Source: Amphritea sp.
GTDB lineage: Bacteria; Pseudomonadota; Gammaproteobacteria; Pseudomonadales; Balneatricaceae
Direction: 5' to 3'
DNA: 64,000 nucleotides
Assembly (NCBI RefSeq): GCF_016744155.1
Contig: NZ_JADGEW010000007.1
Span: 62,001-126,000 of the forward strand
The notes beneath the pieces were generated by a model. That model did no database searches and was not told the origin of the DNA. It worked only from the letters and a program-made list of their open reading frames with translations. A program made the translations under genes and the position numbers. Below, piece after piece: positions 34,280 to 43,155 of the stretch (its first letter is position 1; every line of letters begins with the position of its first letter).

Positions 34280-36700
34280 TTAAATTAACGAACTTTGGGT
34301 GGATTCTTGTAGTTTATCGTAGAACACTTCAGGTATTACTGGCTTGGAGAACAGGTAGCCCTGAAAACAGTGACATCCCAATTCCATCAGGGCGCTTCGC
34401 TCACTCAGTGTCTCTACGCCCTCACCGATAACTGTAAGATTAAGTCGGTCAGCGGTTGCGATAATAACCTCAACAATAGCGGCCAGCTCAGAAGAGGGGC
34501 GCAGACCGGTAACGAATGATCGGTCTATCTTGAGTATATCCAATGGCAGGTAATGCAGGTATCTGAGCGACGAATAACCGGTGCCAAAGTCGTCAATGGC
34601 AAAAGAGATACCTCTCTGTTTTAGTAGCTTCATCTTATTGCTGGCAATATCAAAGTTATTAAGCAGCATGTTTTCAGTGATCTCTAACTCTACCAACTGC
34701 CCCGGAATGCCTTTTTCGTTCAGCATTTCCAATAAACGATCGACAAAATCGACCTGCATAAATTGCAAAGGGCTGATGTTGATTGCCAGTCGTTTGAATG
34801 TCTCGGGTAAGCCCTGTTTATGCCAGTCGGAGAGTTGTGCTATCGCCCGCTTCAATACCCAGTTACCTATCTCAACAATCTGACCGCTCTCTTCAGCAAT
34901 ACTGATAAAACTGCCCGGCAAAATGATCCCTTTTTCCGGGTGACGCCAGCGTAACAGTGCTTCAGCGCCGACAATCTGATCATTACTTTCTACCTGAGGC
35001 TGATACCAGAGCTCAAACTCATTGTTCTTAAGTGCCTGATGAAGTCCTTTTTCCAGTTCTAGCCTTTCCTGAGCAGTCGATTGCATCTCCGGATCAAAGA
35101 ATTGGAAGTTTTTTCTTCCCTGAGCTTTTACCCGGTAGAGCGCAGTATCAGCATGACGCAGTATATCCAGTGAGTTGTTGGGCTGGTCTGGGAAAACGGC
35201 GATGCCGATACTGGTACTGCAATAGAGCTGATGACCGGCAATATTGAAAGGGGTGGTCATCTGCTCGAGAATCTTTAAAGCGGTGGTGGTTGTGCTTTCT
35301 GCGCAGAGTTCGGCAGATTTACCTGTTTCTGTGAGTAGAACAACAAACTCATCCCCACCAAATCGGGCGCAAGTGGATGTGTCGGGCAATATCTGGGTGA
35401 GGCGTTTGGCGACTTCGCAGAGAATAGCATCACCGATGCCGTGGCCAAGTGAGTCATTAATCGTCTTAAAACGATCCAGATCGAGATAGAGTACCGCGCC
35501 GAAATTCTGACTTTCCTGATGCTGCTTTATAGCGCTATTAAGGTGATCAATAAAGAGTCTGCGGTTTGCCAATCCTGTCAGTGTATCAAAAAAAGCCAGT
35601 TCAAAAATTTGCTGCTCGGCCTCTTTGCGCACGCTGATATCCCGCGCGAGAATCAGAATGTAATCTTCATTCTGCAGGTGCATTCTGATACAGCGGGCCT
35701 CGATAGGAAAGTGCTTTCCCTGGGTATTGATCTGTACGTCTTCCAGGGTACTAACCTGTTTTTCGCCAATGCTTGAAAATAAAGCTTCTAGCTCAGAATT
35801 GGTGTGGTTCTTACTGAAATGTGCCAGTGGTTTACCCAGGAGTTCGGTACTATCGATTGCTAAAGACTGCGCTGCCTGATTATTGACCTGAACAATAGTG
35901 CCATCCGACTGGCAGAGGAACATCGCATCGCCGGCGTTTTCCATCAGAGAACGGGAAAAGTGTTCACTTTTAGATAGGTCTTGAATAGTCTCGTTCAGCT
36001 GGTCTGTCATCTGTTTACGTTCATGCCATAGCCGATCAAAACTGGAGACTAAATCGCCCAACTCATCCCGCTGGTCATAGGGGGGAGCAACGACATTATC
36101 GCTTTTACCCAGTTGGTCAACCCAATGCGCAATGTTAAGAATAGGTTGTGACAGATAACGGTAGAACAATAATAAAAAGATACTGGCCAGGGCTATGTTA
36201 TAGAGTAATCCCAGCGCCATGCTGTTAAATGTCCGGCGGACAAAGTTGCCAGCAATAAGTGCGGTATCAAGATCAATAATCAGGGTGGCAGAACCACTCT
36301 TTGATTCTTTAATGTTAAGAGGGGTTTCAATATGGCTTTTGAAACGGAATAGATTGCTGCCCACCACGGCAAGGGATGACGGTTGGACTTTCTGGCGGCT
36401 ACTTTCTGCCAGAGTGTCGCCAAAATCATCAATCAACTGGGCGTGATAAATCTCTGAAGTCGTCGTTAAGACTGTCGTAATACTTTCAGCCTGTTTTGGA
36501 TCGAGGTTGTATACGGCCTCAATAGCAGCATCGCAATGTAGGGCAATGGTTTGCTCTATTCCGGCGGTGAAGTTACTCCTCTCTTGTTTAAGGTCCAGGT
36601 AAATCTGTACGCAGGTAGAGATTAGCCCTAGTAACAAGGAGACTGTTAGTACGATAACCGCTTGCTTAAACGCAATTCTGTGGCGGAAATTAAACTTCAT
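34280..36700 (-). CDS. Membrane GGDEF-EAL protein with PAS domain
   Basis: 806 residues: TM1 (about 11-31), a periplasmic sensor loop (about 32-160), TM2 (about 160-185), HAMP-like linker, PAS (about 245-365, SDGTIVQVNNQAAQSL), GGDEF (site GGDEF in CARFGGDEFVVLL; no RxxD I-site) and EAL (VGAEALLRWRHP; DDFGTGYSSLRYL; DILKIDRSFV; VIGEGVET). The EAL catalytic motifs look intact, so phosphodiesterase activity is plausible. A periplasmic binding-protein gene ends 33 bases upstream, like NspS-MbaA of V. cholerae. Confidence 0.93.
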   Translation of the reverse strand: MKFNFRHRIAFKQAVIVLTVSLLLGLISTCVQIYLDLKQERSNFTAGIEQTIALHCDAAIEAVYNLDPKQAESITTVLTTTSEIYHAQLIDDFGDTLAESSRQKVQPSSLAVVGSNLFRFKSHIETPLNIKESKSGSATLIIDLDTALIAGNFVRRTFNSMALGLLYNIALASIFLLLFYRYLSQPILNIAHWVDQLGKSDNVVAPPYDQRDELGDLVSSFDRLWHERKQMTDQLNETIQDLSKSEHFSRSLMENAGDAMFLCQSDGTIVQVNNQAAQSLAIDSTELLGKPLAHFSKNHTNSELEALFSSIGEKQVSTLEDVQINTQGKHFPIEARCIRMHLQNEDYILILARDISVRKEAEQQIFELAFFDTLTGLANRRLFIDHLNSAIKQHQESQNFGAVLYLDLDRFKTINDSLGHGIGDAILCEVAKRLTQILPDTSTCARFGGDEFVVLLTETGKSAELCAESTTTTALKILEQMTTPFNIAGHQLYCSTSIGIAVFPDQPNNSLDILRHADTALYRVKAQGRKNFQFFDPEMQSTAQERLELEKGLHQALKNNEFELWYQPQVESNDQIVGAEALLRWRHPEKGIILPGSFISIAEESGQIVEIGNWVLKRAIAQLSDWHKQGLPETFKRLAINISPLQFMQVDFVDRLLEMLNEKGIPGQLVELEITENMLLNNFDIASNKMKLLKQRGISFAIDDFGTGYSSLRYLHYLPLDILKIDRSFVTGLRPSSELAAIVEVIIATADRLNLTVIGEGVETLSERSALMELGCHCFQGYLFSKPVIPEVFYDKLQESTQSSLI

Positions 36701-36733
36701 CGCTGTGCCTTGCTTATCATTCTGATGATCTGT

Positions 36734-37480
36734 TTAGAAGTAGCTTGCATATATGGCATCCAACTCACCAGAAGCTTTTATGCGCTCAAGGCCTGTGTTG
36801 AATTGTTCCAGCAATTGCGTGTTACCCGGATAGGCTTTGCTTAAGCAGAGGTAAAAATTGACGCTCTCTTTGTCAGCGAGGCGCTTTGTCTTGATCTTAT
36901 CTTGTAGTCCAAGCTGATGAACTCGATAGAGCGCTGTCAGTTCACCGATATAAAACACTTCGATATCGCGGAAAACAACAGAGCGAATACCACTATCTAT
37001 ATCCTGAATTTTACTGTGGGGGATATCTTTACTCTCAAGTTCCTTCTGCATAGCCCAGGCCTCAACCGCATTGACCTTGTAATGGCTGAGATCTGCCAAC
37101 TTAGTAAGTTTACTGTCATCAGTATCAACAGCCATCAGTGCGACCTGATTGGCTTCACTCACTTTATCGCTGAACAGAATATAAGCTTCCCGTGCAGGCC
37201 GTCTTGCGCAACTGGTAAATCCGGCGATATAACCATGTTTAAGGTTTTTGTTGATTCGCTCAAAGGGGGCGGTACTGAATTTCACCTCAATACCTACCTT
37301 GGTAAAAGCTGCCTTGACGACCTCAATATCGACTCCACTGAGATTATTCTGTTCGTCAACAATGGTATAGGGTGGGTAGTCTATGGCGAATATCTCAATC
37401 GGTTTTTCATCGGCAACAGCAGGCCCAATGAAAGCTATAAACAGAATTACAACTGATCGTTTTAGAATAGACGAAAACAC
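36734..37480 (-). CDS. Periplasmic family-3 solute-binding protein
   Basis: 248 residues starting at GTG 37480. A signal peptide (about 1-23, ending in AVADE) precedes an SBP_bac_3 fold (IEIFAIDYPPYTIVDEQNNLSGVDIEVVKAAF; GFTSCARRPAREAYILFS). Such proteins bind amino acids or polyamine-like ligands. No ABC permease or ATPase gene is nearby. Instead the next gene is a GGDEF-EAL receptor 33 bases away, so ligand sensing rather than uptake is likely. Confidence 0.88.
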   Translation of the reverse strand: MFSSILKRSVVILFIAFIGPAVADEKPIEIFAIDYPPYTIVDEQNNLSGVDIEVVKAAFTKVGIEVKFSTAPFERINKNLKHGYIAGFTSCARRPAREAYILFSDKVSEANQVALMAVDTDDSKLTKLADLSHYKVNAVEAWAMQKELESKDIPHSKIQDIDSGIRSVVFRDIEVFYIGELTALYRVHQLGLQDKIKTKRLADKESVNFYLCLSKAYPGNTQLLEQFNTGLERIKASGELDAIYASYF

Positions 37481-37686
37481 TACGAGTCCCTCTGAGCATT
37501 GTTGTTGAGAATGATCGATAGGGGCAGCATAAAGTGACCCGTTATGAAGACATTGTTTTCAAAATAGTCAACCAAAGCAATAGCTAGCTGGTTGTTTAGT
37601 GACCATTCTGAGAATAATTAATGGGCGGTAGATAAGGGGTGTAAAAGAGATCGGGCTAATTCGTTGACAGGACTAGAGCTGCAGCG

Positions 37687-38055
37687 TTAATTAGCAGTAA
37701 AATCCTGCCAGCCTTCCAGAATCTCAATAAAATCATCTAAGCCGCAGCTTGCCGTAGATTCTTGATCGTAGAACTCAAGATTATCTTCCGGGGCATCTTC
37801 TTCGAACTCTGAATCCAACGCATGGGCGCGTACTTCGGCTTCATCCCTGTTTAACCGCAGATTGTACTCTGCACCTTCCATCAGATAGTCCACTCGTTGT
37901 CGTTGTTGCAGCTCTGATACAACAGTGATTAGTTCGGCAATAACAGTCTGACGACTACGTAGTTCATAGGTAATCCAGTAGCCCAAAGCTTCATGGCCCA
38001 TGGAAAATTCAGCCCGAAAAGCGCCGTATATATCATGGGTGAAGTCATAGTCCAT
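37687..38055 (-). CDS. yacL: YacL/UPF0231 family protein
   Basis: 122 residues, almost the length of E. coli YacL. Recognised by MDYDFTHDIYGAFRAEFSMGHEALGYWI, then EYNLRLNRDEAEVRAHAL and the acidic C-terminal part EDNLEFYDQESTASCGLDDF. Function of the family is not established. It is monocistronic; the gene lies in an otherwise sparse region. Confidence 0.9.
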   Translation of the reverse strand: MDYDFTHDIYGAFRAEFSMGHEALGYWITYELRSRQTVIAELITVVSELQQRQRVDYLMEGAEYNLRLNRDEAEVRAHALDSEFEEDAPEDNLEFYDQESTASCGLDDFIEILEGWQDFTAN

Positions 38056-38536
38056 CGTAGCGCTCCGAAAGTTTAGCGTTTTAAGTCAAAGGGGCGCGGA
38101 GCATAGCATAGGCTTGGTTAATAGAGCAGTGATTAGAGGTCACCGTAGCTCGTTGTTCAAAAATGCAAAAGCCTATATCTCTCTTTGAAATACGTTAACA
38201 GTTGAGATAAGTCTGATACCCAACTACATTGAGACCATACTTATTCACCAGAGTTCGTCACCCGATTGCACTTGCAGTCATGTTGTAGGTCAGGACGACC
38301 CGAAGCATTAGTGTGCTTTGTATGCCTTTTATTGCCAGGGACTGACAATGAAAATGTATTGTGACAGCGACCGTTCGTTGTATCTCGCTCGAAAGAGCGC
38401 TGCCCCCATCTCTTACTAATAGTCTTTACCCAAATGACTTAGTTTTTTATGACTGAGGTCTCTACGTCTTCAACTTATCAACAGGCAGATCATATTAAAG
38501 CGCGTTAACTTAAATCGAATTAAGGAAGATGACAGC
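38056..38536. other. Gene-free stretch upstream of DUF6765-like gene
   Basis: About 480 bases without a supported coding frame. It has a fragment CGTAGCTCGTTGTTC (38142-38156) that resembles the outer part of the CTCG repeats further right, and a CTCGAAAGAGCGCT stretch near 38379. GGAAG precedes the downstream ATG by about 9 bases. No tRNA or terminator was seen. Confidence 0.4.
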
Positions 38537-39670
38537 ATGCAGACTGATATGCATTACTACGCAACGTACGCGATGGCCCGGGCTGCGGGCTTATCAGAAG
38601 AAGATTGTTATCTGATAGCCTATGCGGCTCAATTTGTTGATGATAATGCGGCAGGGGAGTTTGTTGAGTTTGATGATGGCGCTCGTATCGATACTGAAGC
38701 TACCGCTCATCACCCTGTGGATATTAAAAATGTGGGCCAGTTTGACCCCGAAGATCAGCGCAAGGTATGGGTTCCGTTTCACTTTTTGCCGGGTAATGAA
38801 GGGGTTGAATACAGCGAACGGCTACGCTGTGTAAAAGACAGCCTGCCAGCCCAGGAGATGATTCAGAATCATGCTGATCATGTGGATAAAGCCTTCGGTT
38901 TATATCTGGTCGGAATCGCGGCACATGTGTACGCCGATACTTTCTCCCATTATGGATTTTCCGGTATAAGCTCAGAGGGCAATAAAGTCGACCAGAACAG
39001 TATTGAGCTGAGAGATATAGATGCGCCGATCAGAGAGTATATTGAAGGCAAGGCTGAAAAGTTTTTTGAGAAAGAAACTGCCCGTGTAGAAGGTAATCCG
39101 TTTAAAAAACTATATAACGCGATTTGTCGCAAGCTGGATATGGTGCAGGCAAGTGTTGCAGAGTTAGGTGGTGCACTGGGGCATGGCCCCGTAGCGACCT
39201 ATCCGGATCGGCCCTTTCTGACCTGGCAGTTCAACTATGAACGGGAGAATCAGGCCTCAGGGGTACGGAATAACTCTGCCACTTTTCTTGATGGCTGTAA
39301 AAAGCTGCACCAGATATTCGCCTATGTGAAGGCCAGAGTTGAGCGAGATACCGGAAGAGGAGGCAGCGGCAAGTCGTTCGAATACATTCAAAGCAGTGTC
39401 GAGACTATTCTGAAAACCGAGGCTGGAAAGCAGGGCCGGATCGATGCCTGGCAAAAAGCTGCCCGCTCCGGTGCGTTCGGCATTACGGCGCCTATTCCTG
39501 AATACCACCACAACCACTGGAAAAGCCAGTGGGAAGATCTGAAAGCAAACCATACCCGTAGCAACCAGGCGATCGATACCGATATCTTTAAGTTTTACTG
39601 TGCTGCGGCCTATCACCGGAATTATGTGATTAGAGACCTGCTGCCCAAGTATGGGCTGATTATAGATTAA
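38537..39670 (+). CDS. DUF6765-like protein with phospholipase C/P1-nuclease type histidines
   Basis: 377 residues, ATG with GGAAG upstream. The N-terminus DMHYYATYAMARAAGL, then AYAAQFVDDN, and AAHVYADTFSHYGFSG around residues 130-145 give an H-xxx-D-xxx-H arrangement typical of zinc-dependent phospholipase C-like helical hydrolases. No signal peptide. DUF6765 family similarity is from memory. A metal-dependent hydrolase is plausible but not proved. It is followed at once by a CTCG hairpin. Confidence 0.7.
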   Translation: MQTDMHYYATYAMARAAGLSEEDCYLIAYAAQFVDDNAAGEFVEFDDGARIDTEATAHHPVDIKNVGQFDPEDQRKVWVPFHFLPGNEGVEYSERLRCVKDSLPAQEMIQNHADHVDKAFGLYLVGIAAHVYADTFSHYGFSGISSEGNKVDQNSIELRDIDAPIREYIEGKAEKFFEKETARVEGNPFKKLYNAICRKLDMVQASVAELGGALGHGPVATYPDRPFLTWQFNYERENQASGVRNNSATFLDGCKKLHQIFAYVKARVERDTGRGGSGKSFEYIQSSVETILKTEAGKQGRIDAWQKAARSGAFGITAPIPEYHHNHWKSQWEDLKANHTRSNQAIDTDIFKFYCAAAYHRNYVIRDLLPKYGLIID

Positions 39671-39679
39671 GGGCCGTAG

Positions 39680-39706
39680 CTCGAACGTCGCTGCGCGACT
39701 TGCTCG
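39680..39706. repeat. CTCG-bounded hairpin unit
   Basis: A 27-base unit starting CTCGAAC and ending TTGCTCG, with inner stem GTCGC-TGC-GCGAC. It lies 10 bases after the DUF6765-like stop codon between convergent genes. A further partial copy extends to about 39734. First member, in this window, of the family that recurs to 63.7 kb. Confidence 0.8.
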
Positions 39707-39738
39707 TTGTTCGTGGCTCGGAAAAGCAAAAAAGCTCG

Positions 39739-40353
39739 TTAGATAACCTTTTGGATGAAATCTGTCACTAGCGGATACATCGCCTGGGTTATTGTGTGTG
39801 GGGTATCTGGCATCAGGTGCAGTTCGATGTTGATTCCCAGCTCGGATAAACGCTGGTGGCTCTGTTGTGACTGGGTCGCATTGATCACCTGATCCGCATC
39901 GCCATGAATCAGGCAAACGGGGATAGGGCAGCCAGGTGTTTGTAGTGGCAACTCTGCAAAGCGGCCGGCGATGCCGATAATACCGGCAACAGACACACTG
40001 CACTGTTTCAGCCATTCCAGGGACATAATCGTGCATTGTGAAAAGCCCAGTAACACCACCTTGTCGAGTGGAACCCCAGCCGACTCTGCTTGTTCCTTAA
40101 TCAGCTGATCAAATGCAGGCATCGCCTGCTGTATTCTCCCGGGCCGGTTCGCTTCGGTCACGCCGACCATATCAAACCACTGAAACCCCACAGCAGAGAT
40201 GGTGGAAGGGGAAAAACCTGCCGGAATCTGAATCTCAAACCCCGGGTTGAGTTGATGCAGATACTCGCCCAACGACTGCAGCGATTCCGGGCTGGCACCC
40301 ACACCATGGAATATCAGTATCAGGGCTTCAGGCTTGGGGCTTTGAGACTGCAA
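39739..40353 (-). CDS. Short carboxylesterase-family hydrolase
   Basis: 204 residues of the esterase/phospholipase family. HGVGASPESLQ is the oxyanion region, LGFSQCTIMSLEW the nucleophile elbow (GFSQC rather than GFSQG), LIHGDADQVI the acid and MPDTPHTI the histidine region. The start is a TTG at 40353 with no clear ribosome site; palindromic repeats begin 14 bases upstream, so the promoter or start may have been rearranged by repeat insertion. The true start is uncertain. Confidence 0.75.
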   Translation of the reverse strand: MQSQSPKPEALILIFHGVGASPESLQSLGEYLHQLNPGFEIQIPAGFSPSTISAVGFQWFDMVGVTEANRPGRIQQAMPAFDQLIKEQAESAGVPLDKVVLLGFSQCTIMSLEWLKQCSVSVAGIIGIAGRFAELPLQTPGCPIPVCLIHGDADQVINATQSQQSHQRLSELGINIELHLMPDTPHTITQAMYPLVTDFIQKVI

Positions 40354-40366
40354 TTGGATAGAGTGC

Positions 40367-40423
40367 CTAGAACGGAAACTTCGTTTCCTGCTAGTGGCTA
40401 GATGCGACTGCGTCGCTTGCTAG
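40367..40423. repeat. Two CTAG-bounded hairpins
   Basis: Unit 40367-40394 has stem GGAAAC-TTC-GTTTCC; unit 40398-40423 has stem GCGAC-TGC-GTCGC. Both start CTAGA and end GCTAG. Three bases separate them. The stems differ but are perfectly self-complementary. Confidence 0.88.
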
Positions 40424-40780
40424 CAAAAGCTAAAGACAGAGGTGTTATCTAGGTATTTGTAACATATATAGGGGTTAGTCTTAGGTGCGACGATTTAGTT
40501 TCCAGCTGGTATGTATCTTAATACTGGTATTAAAAGTAGGGGTATAGGGGAAGGCTATTAACGGCATAGTCAAAGCTAATCAATATCGTTGATCCAAGTC
40601 AGATCAGCCCTGCGGTGTAAGGCTTACTGTGGTCAACGTCGACTAGCTCGGCAGTTATTTTGACTTACGCGATAATTCAGTCGCTAACAGAGGAACCCAC
40701 AGATGACTCAGTATTCTTCTCAACTTGCTGGCTGCGGAGAATACAGCGCCACCGTGCGGGCTCACAAGGAGATTTATACC
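40424..40780. other. Gene-free stretch upstream of the second peroxidase
   Basis: 357 bases before the di-heme peroxidase. No coding frame is supported. AT-rich regulatory-like sequence around 40560-40640 includes ATCAATATCGTTGAT, an inverted arrangement that is not an FNR box. Nothing else definite. Confidence 0.4.
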
Positions 40781-41761
40781 ATGAAACGACTATCCAGTCT
40801 GGCCTTAATTGGTCTGATAGTTTCATTCTCAAGCAGTGCAGTAGAACCAATTCAGCCGATTGCCGCTTATCAACCTACAGACCCGGCTAAAGCTGAGCTG
40901 GGCAAACAGTTGTTCTTTGATCCACGACTGTCAAAGTCAGGCTTTATCTCATGTAATTCATGTCACAACCTTAGTATGGGAGGCAGTGACAATATGCCAA
41001 CCTCTATCGGCCATAACTGGACGCTGGGGCCAATCAATGCACCGACCGTATTGAACAGTAGCCTGAATGTGGCGCAGTTTTGGGATGGGCGAGCTAAAGA
41101 TCTGCAGGAGCAGGCAGGTGGGCCGATTGCGAATCCGGGAGAGATGGGATTCAGCCATCAGCTAGCCGTCGAAGTACTGGAGACTATTCCCGGTTATAAA
41201 CAGACTTTCAAAGAAGTGTTCAAAACTGAACAGATCGGAATCGATCAAGTAACTGAAGCGATTGCTGCCTTTGAAGAGACACTAGTCACGCCAAATTCTC
41301 CTTTTGACAAATATCTGCAAGGGGATAAGGACGCCATCTCTGCTGATGCGCAGGCGGGCTACGCGTTGTTCACGTCAGTGGGTTGTACTGCCTGCCATAA
41401 TGGCCAGGCGGTAGGTGGAAACTCGTTCCAGAAAATGGGCTTGGTAAAACCGTATAAAACAACCAGTAAGGCTGCAGGCCGATCGGCGGTGACCGGTAAA
41501 GAGATTGACAGGTTCAATTTCAAAGTGCCGACACTACGAAATGTTGAACTAACTTATCCTTACTTCCATGATGGTGCCGTCTGGAATTTGGAAGAAGCGG
41601 TCGGCGTGATGGCTGAGCTACAGTTGGGTAAGCAGCTTCAAGAGCAGGAGATCGCCCAGATCGTTAGTTTCCTGAAATCCCTGACCGGCGATCAGCCCAA
41701 TTTCACTTTGCCTCAGTTGCCGCCTTCTACAGCGAATACGCCTCACCCAAATCAGAGCTGA
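40781..41761 (+). CDS. Periplasmic di-heme cytochrome c peroxidase
   Basis: 326 residues from ATG 40781, which has AAGGAG 10 bases upstream; earlier in-frame codons lie before this site. A signal peptide (about 1-20, SSLALIGLIVSFSSSA) precedes the peroxidase fold with heme sites C58NSC61H62 and C202TAC205H206, plus FWDGRAKDLQEQAGGPI and KVPTLRNVELTYPYFHDG. This is the classical soluble Ccp layout, unlike the membrane-anchored copy at 31849-33150. It should reduce hydrogen peroxide. A terminator follows. Confidence 0.94.
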   Translation: MKRLSSLALIGLIVSFSSSAVEPIQPIAAYQPTDPAKAELGKQLFFDPRLSKSGFISCNSCHNLSMGGSDNMPTSIGHNWTLGPINAPTVLNSSLNVAQFWDGRAKDLQEQAGGPIANPGEMGFSHQLAVEVLETIPGYKQTFKEVFKTEQIGIDQVTEAIAAFEETLVTPNSPFDKYLQGDKDAISADAQAGYALFTSVGCTACHNGQAVGGNSFQKMGLVKPYKTTSKAAGRSAVTGKEIDRFNFKVPTLRNVELTYPYFHDGAVWNLEEAVGVMAELQLGKQLQEQEIAQIVSFLKSLTGDQPNFTLPQLPPSTANTPHPNQS

Positions 41762-41816
41762 TTCTGTATAAAAAAGCGGGCTGCTGACAGGCTAGGCTTG
41801 CAAGTAGGTATAAAAA

Positions 41817-41846
41817 GAAAGGAGGCGAAAGCTTCCTTTCTTTTTT
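41817..41846 (+). terminator. Terminator after the peroxidase gene
   Basis: Arms GAAAGGAGGC and GCTTCCTTTC (one G-T pair) around a GAAA loop, followed by TTTTTT, 55 bases after the stop. Confidence 0.92.
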
Positions 41847-41874
41847 ATAAAGCTGATTCGCTAGTTGAGAGTGA

Positions 41875-41900
41875 CTAGACGCGACTGCGTTGCTTACTAG
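41875..41900. repeat. CTAG-bounded hairpin unit
   Basis: A 26-base unit starting CTAGACG and ending TTACTAG, with stem GCGAC-TGC-GTTGC (one mismatch). A neighbouring palindrome GCCGTCGCT/AGCGTCGGC follows (41907-41930). It lies between convergent peroxidase and nitroreductase genes. Confidence 0.82.
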
Positions 41901-41954
41901 ATAAAAGCCGTCGCTCGAAATAGCGTCGGCAGTTCTGCAGTCTCTTTACTTTTT

Positions 41955-43118
41955 CTAGCTACTTATTATTTGAGTGATAAGCCGTCTTGGCCCATGGGGT
42001 GTCGCTTCAGCTCTGCCTAAGCGGAACAACATCTGCACAGTGTCGCCTGCATCTATACCGAAGGTCTTTTTGAATTTGGCCTGTAGTGGCAGCATTTGAG
42101 GGTATTCCTGCAAGACTTGGCTCATTGGGTGCTGTGCGAGCCCCATCGCTGTGGTCTTCAGGTTGATACGGCAGTAGTCGCGGCCAACTTTTACCTGGTC
42201 AAGTCGGCTGTTTCCTGAGGTGGTAATCCAGGCGAAACTGGCGGTGGACGCGGCTGCTTTCTGGGTCATCGTCACGGCCTGTTCACCGAAGGTCGTTGGG
42301 TCTTTTTCAGTACTCTCCCGCGAAAGCATGAAATTTTCGACGATAAACTTTTTTACCCCGCTAAGCCCTGCCTGTGATAGCCCGAATCCGTCGCGATGTT
42401 GTTTTACCTCATCCTGATTGAAGCGAAACATCTCGATGGTTTCAAAATCGCGCCCTTTATCACCCACCTCGATCTGCATCGCCTCGGTGAGTATCTGCTC
42501 GAAATGCTGCTTGGCTTCGGCAGAGCTGACGATGCTCAGGGGGTGATTGTTATCCTTGCCGTGAAAGCTTTGTAATGTCTCGGTTTCTGATGGGGTCAGG
42601 CGGCGGTTGTCATACTCCCGCTTATTGGAATGTCGGGTTAACAGCTGAGCGAATAGTGGGTCGGGAGTGATCTCTGGCCGTTCAATCAGTTCGATAGAGG
42701 CAATGGGTTTCTTGAGTAGCTCCGTATTGCTGTACATACCCTGTGGAAAGTAATCAATTTTGGCTTCATGACCAAGCCCGCTGGCGGCAATAGCCAGGGT
42801 TTCCAGAAAGGTTCCCTGGCCGATATGTATCTGCCGGTAAAACGGGTCAGTGGCGGGCAGTAAACGCTCAGGGTCAACGTAAAGATCGAAGCTATGTGAG
42901 CCTGTTAAGTTGATAATCCAGGGTTGTTTGTTGTGGGGGTTAGGGCAGAGGATGGCATAGGCTAACACCTTGAAGCGGATATCCTGCTCTGCTGGATCGG
43001 GCCCGTTCCAGCCAAAGTGGTCGGTGGGGGTGACGTCACTGCAACCTACGATTGTGCTGCCTAAGGCGGCCGTTCCGATACCCAGGCCAGTAATCTTAAT
43101 AAAGTTTCGACGGTTCAT
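41955..43118 (-). CDS. Acg-like nitroreductase-family protein with Tat signal
   Basis: 387 residues. The N-terminus MNRRNFIKITGLGIGTAALG is a twin-arginine signal, followed by STIVGC, a possible lipobox, so it may be an exported lipoprotein. The rest matches the Acg/nitroreductase fold: FAQLLTRHSNKREYDNR, GLSQAGLSGVKKF, and C-terminal MGLAQHPMSQVLQEYPQMLP. Acg proteins bind FMN or sequester it. It is divergent from a MarR gene with three operators between them. Substrate unknown. AAGGAAG precedes the ATG. Confidence 0.82.
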   Translation of the reverse strand: MNRRNFIKITGLGIGTAALGSTIVGCSDVTPTDHFGWNGPDPAEQDIRFKVLAYAILCPNPHNKQPWIINLTGSHSFDLYVDPERLLPATDPFYRQIHIGQGTFLETLAIAASGLGHEAKIDYFPQGMYSNTELLKKPIASIELIERPEITPDPLFAQLLTRHSNKREYDNRRLTPSETETLQSFHGKDNNHPLSIVSSAEAKQHFEQILTEAMQIEVGDKGRDFETIEMFRFNQDEVKQHRDGFGLSQAGLSGVKKFIVENFMLSRESTEKDPTTFGEQAVTMTQKAAASTASFAWITTSGNSRLDQVKVGRDYCRINLKTTAMGLAQHPMSQVLQEYPQMLPLQAKFKKTFGIDAGDTVQMLFRLGRAEATPHGPRRLITQIISS

Positions 43119-43155
43119 TACGCTCTTCCTTCTGTAAGTTAGAAAAGGAATATAT

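Noticed and set aside
36917..37456. A 179-codon frame opposite to the solute-binding protein
   Set aside because: Completely overlaps a gene with a signal peptide and family motifs.
39257..40036. A 259-codon leftward frame across the DUF6765-like and esterase genes
   Set aside because: It is antisense to the end of the DUF6765-like gene and out of frame with the esterase, rich in Arg/Pro/Cys, and lacks any family motif.
40575..40620. FNR box before the soluble peroxidase
   Set aside because: ATCAATATCGTTGAT has the half-sites in the wrong order for FNR/Anr.
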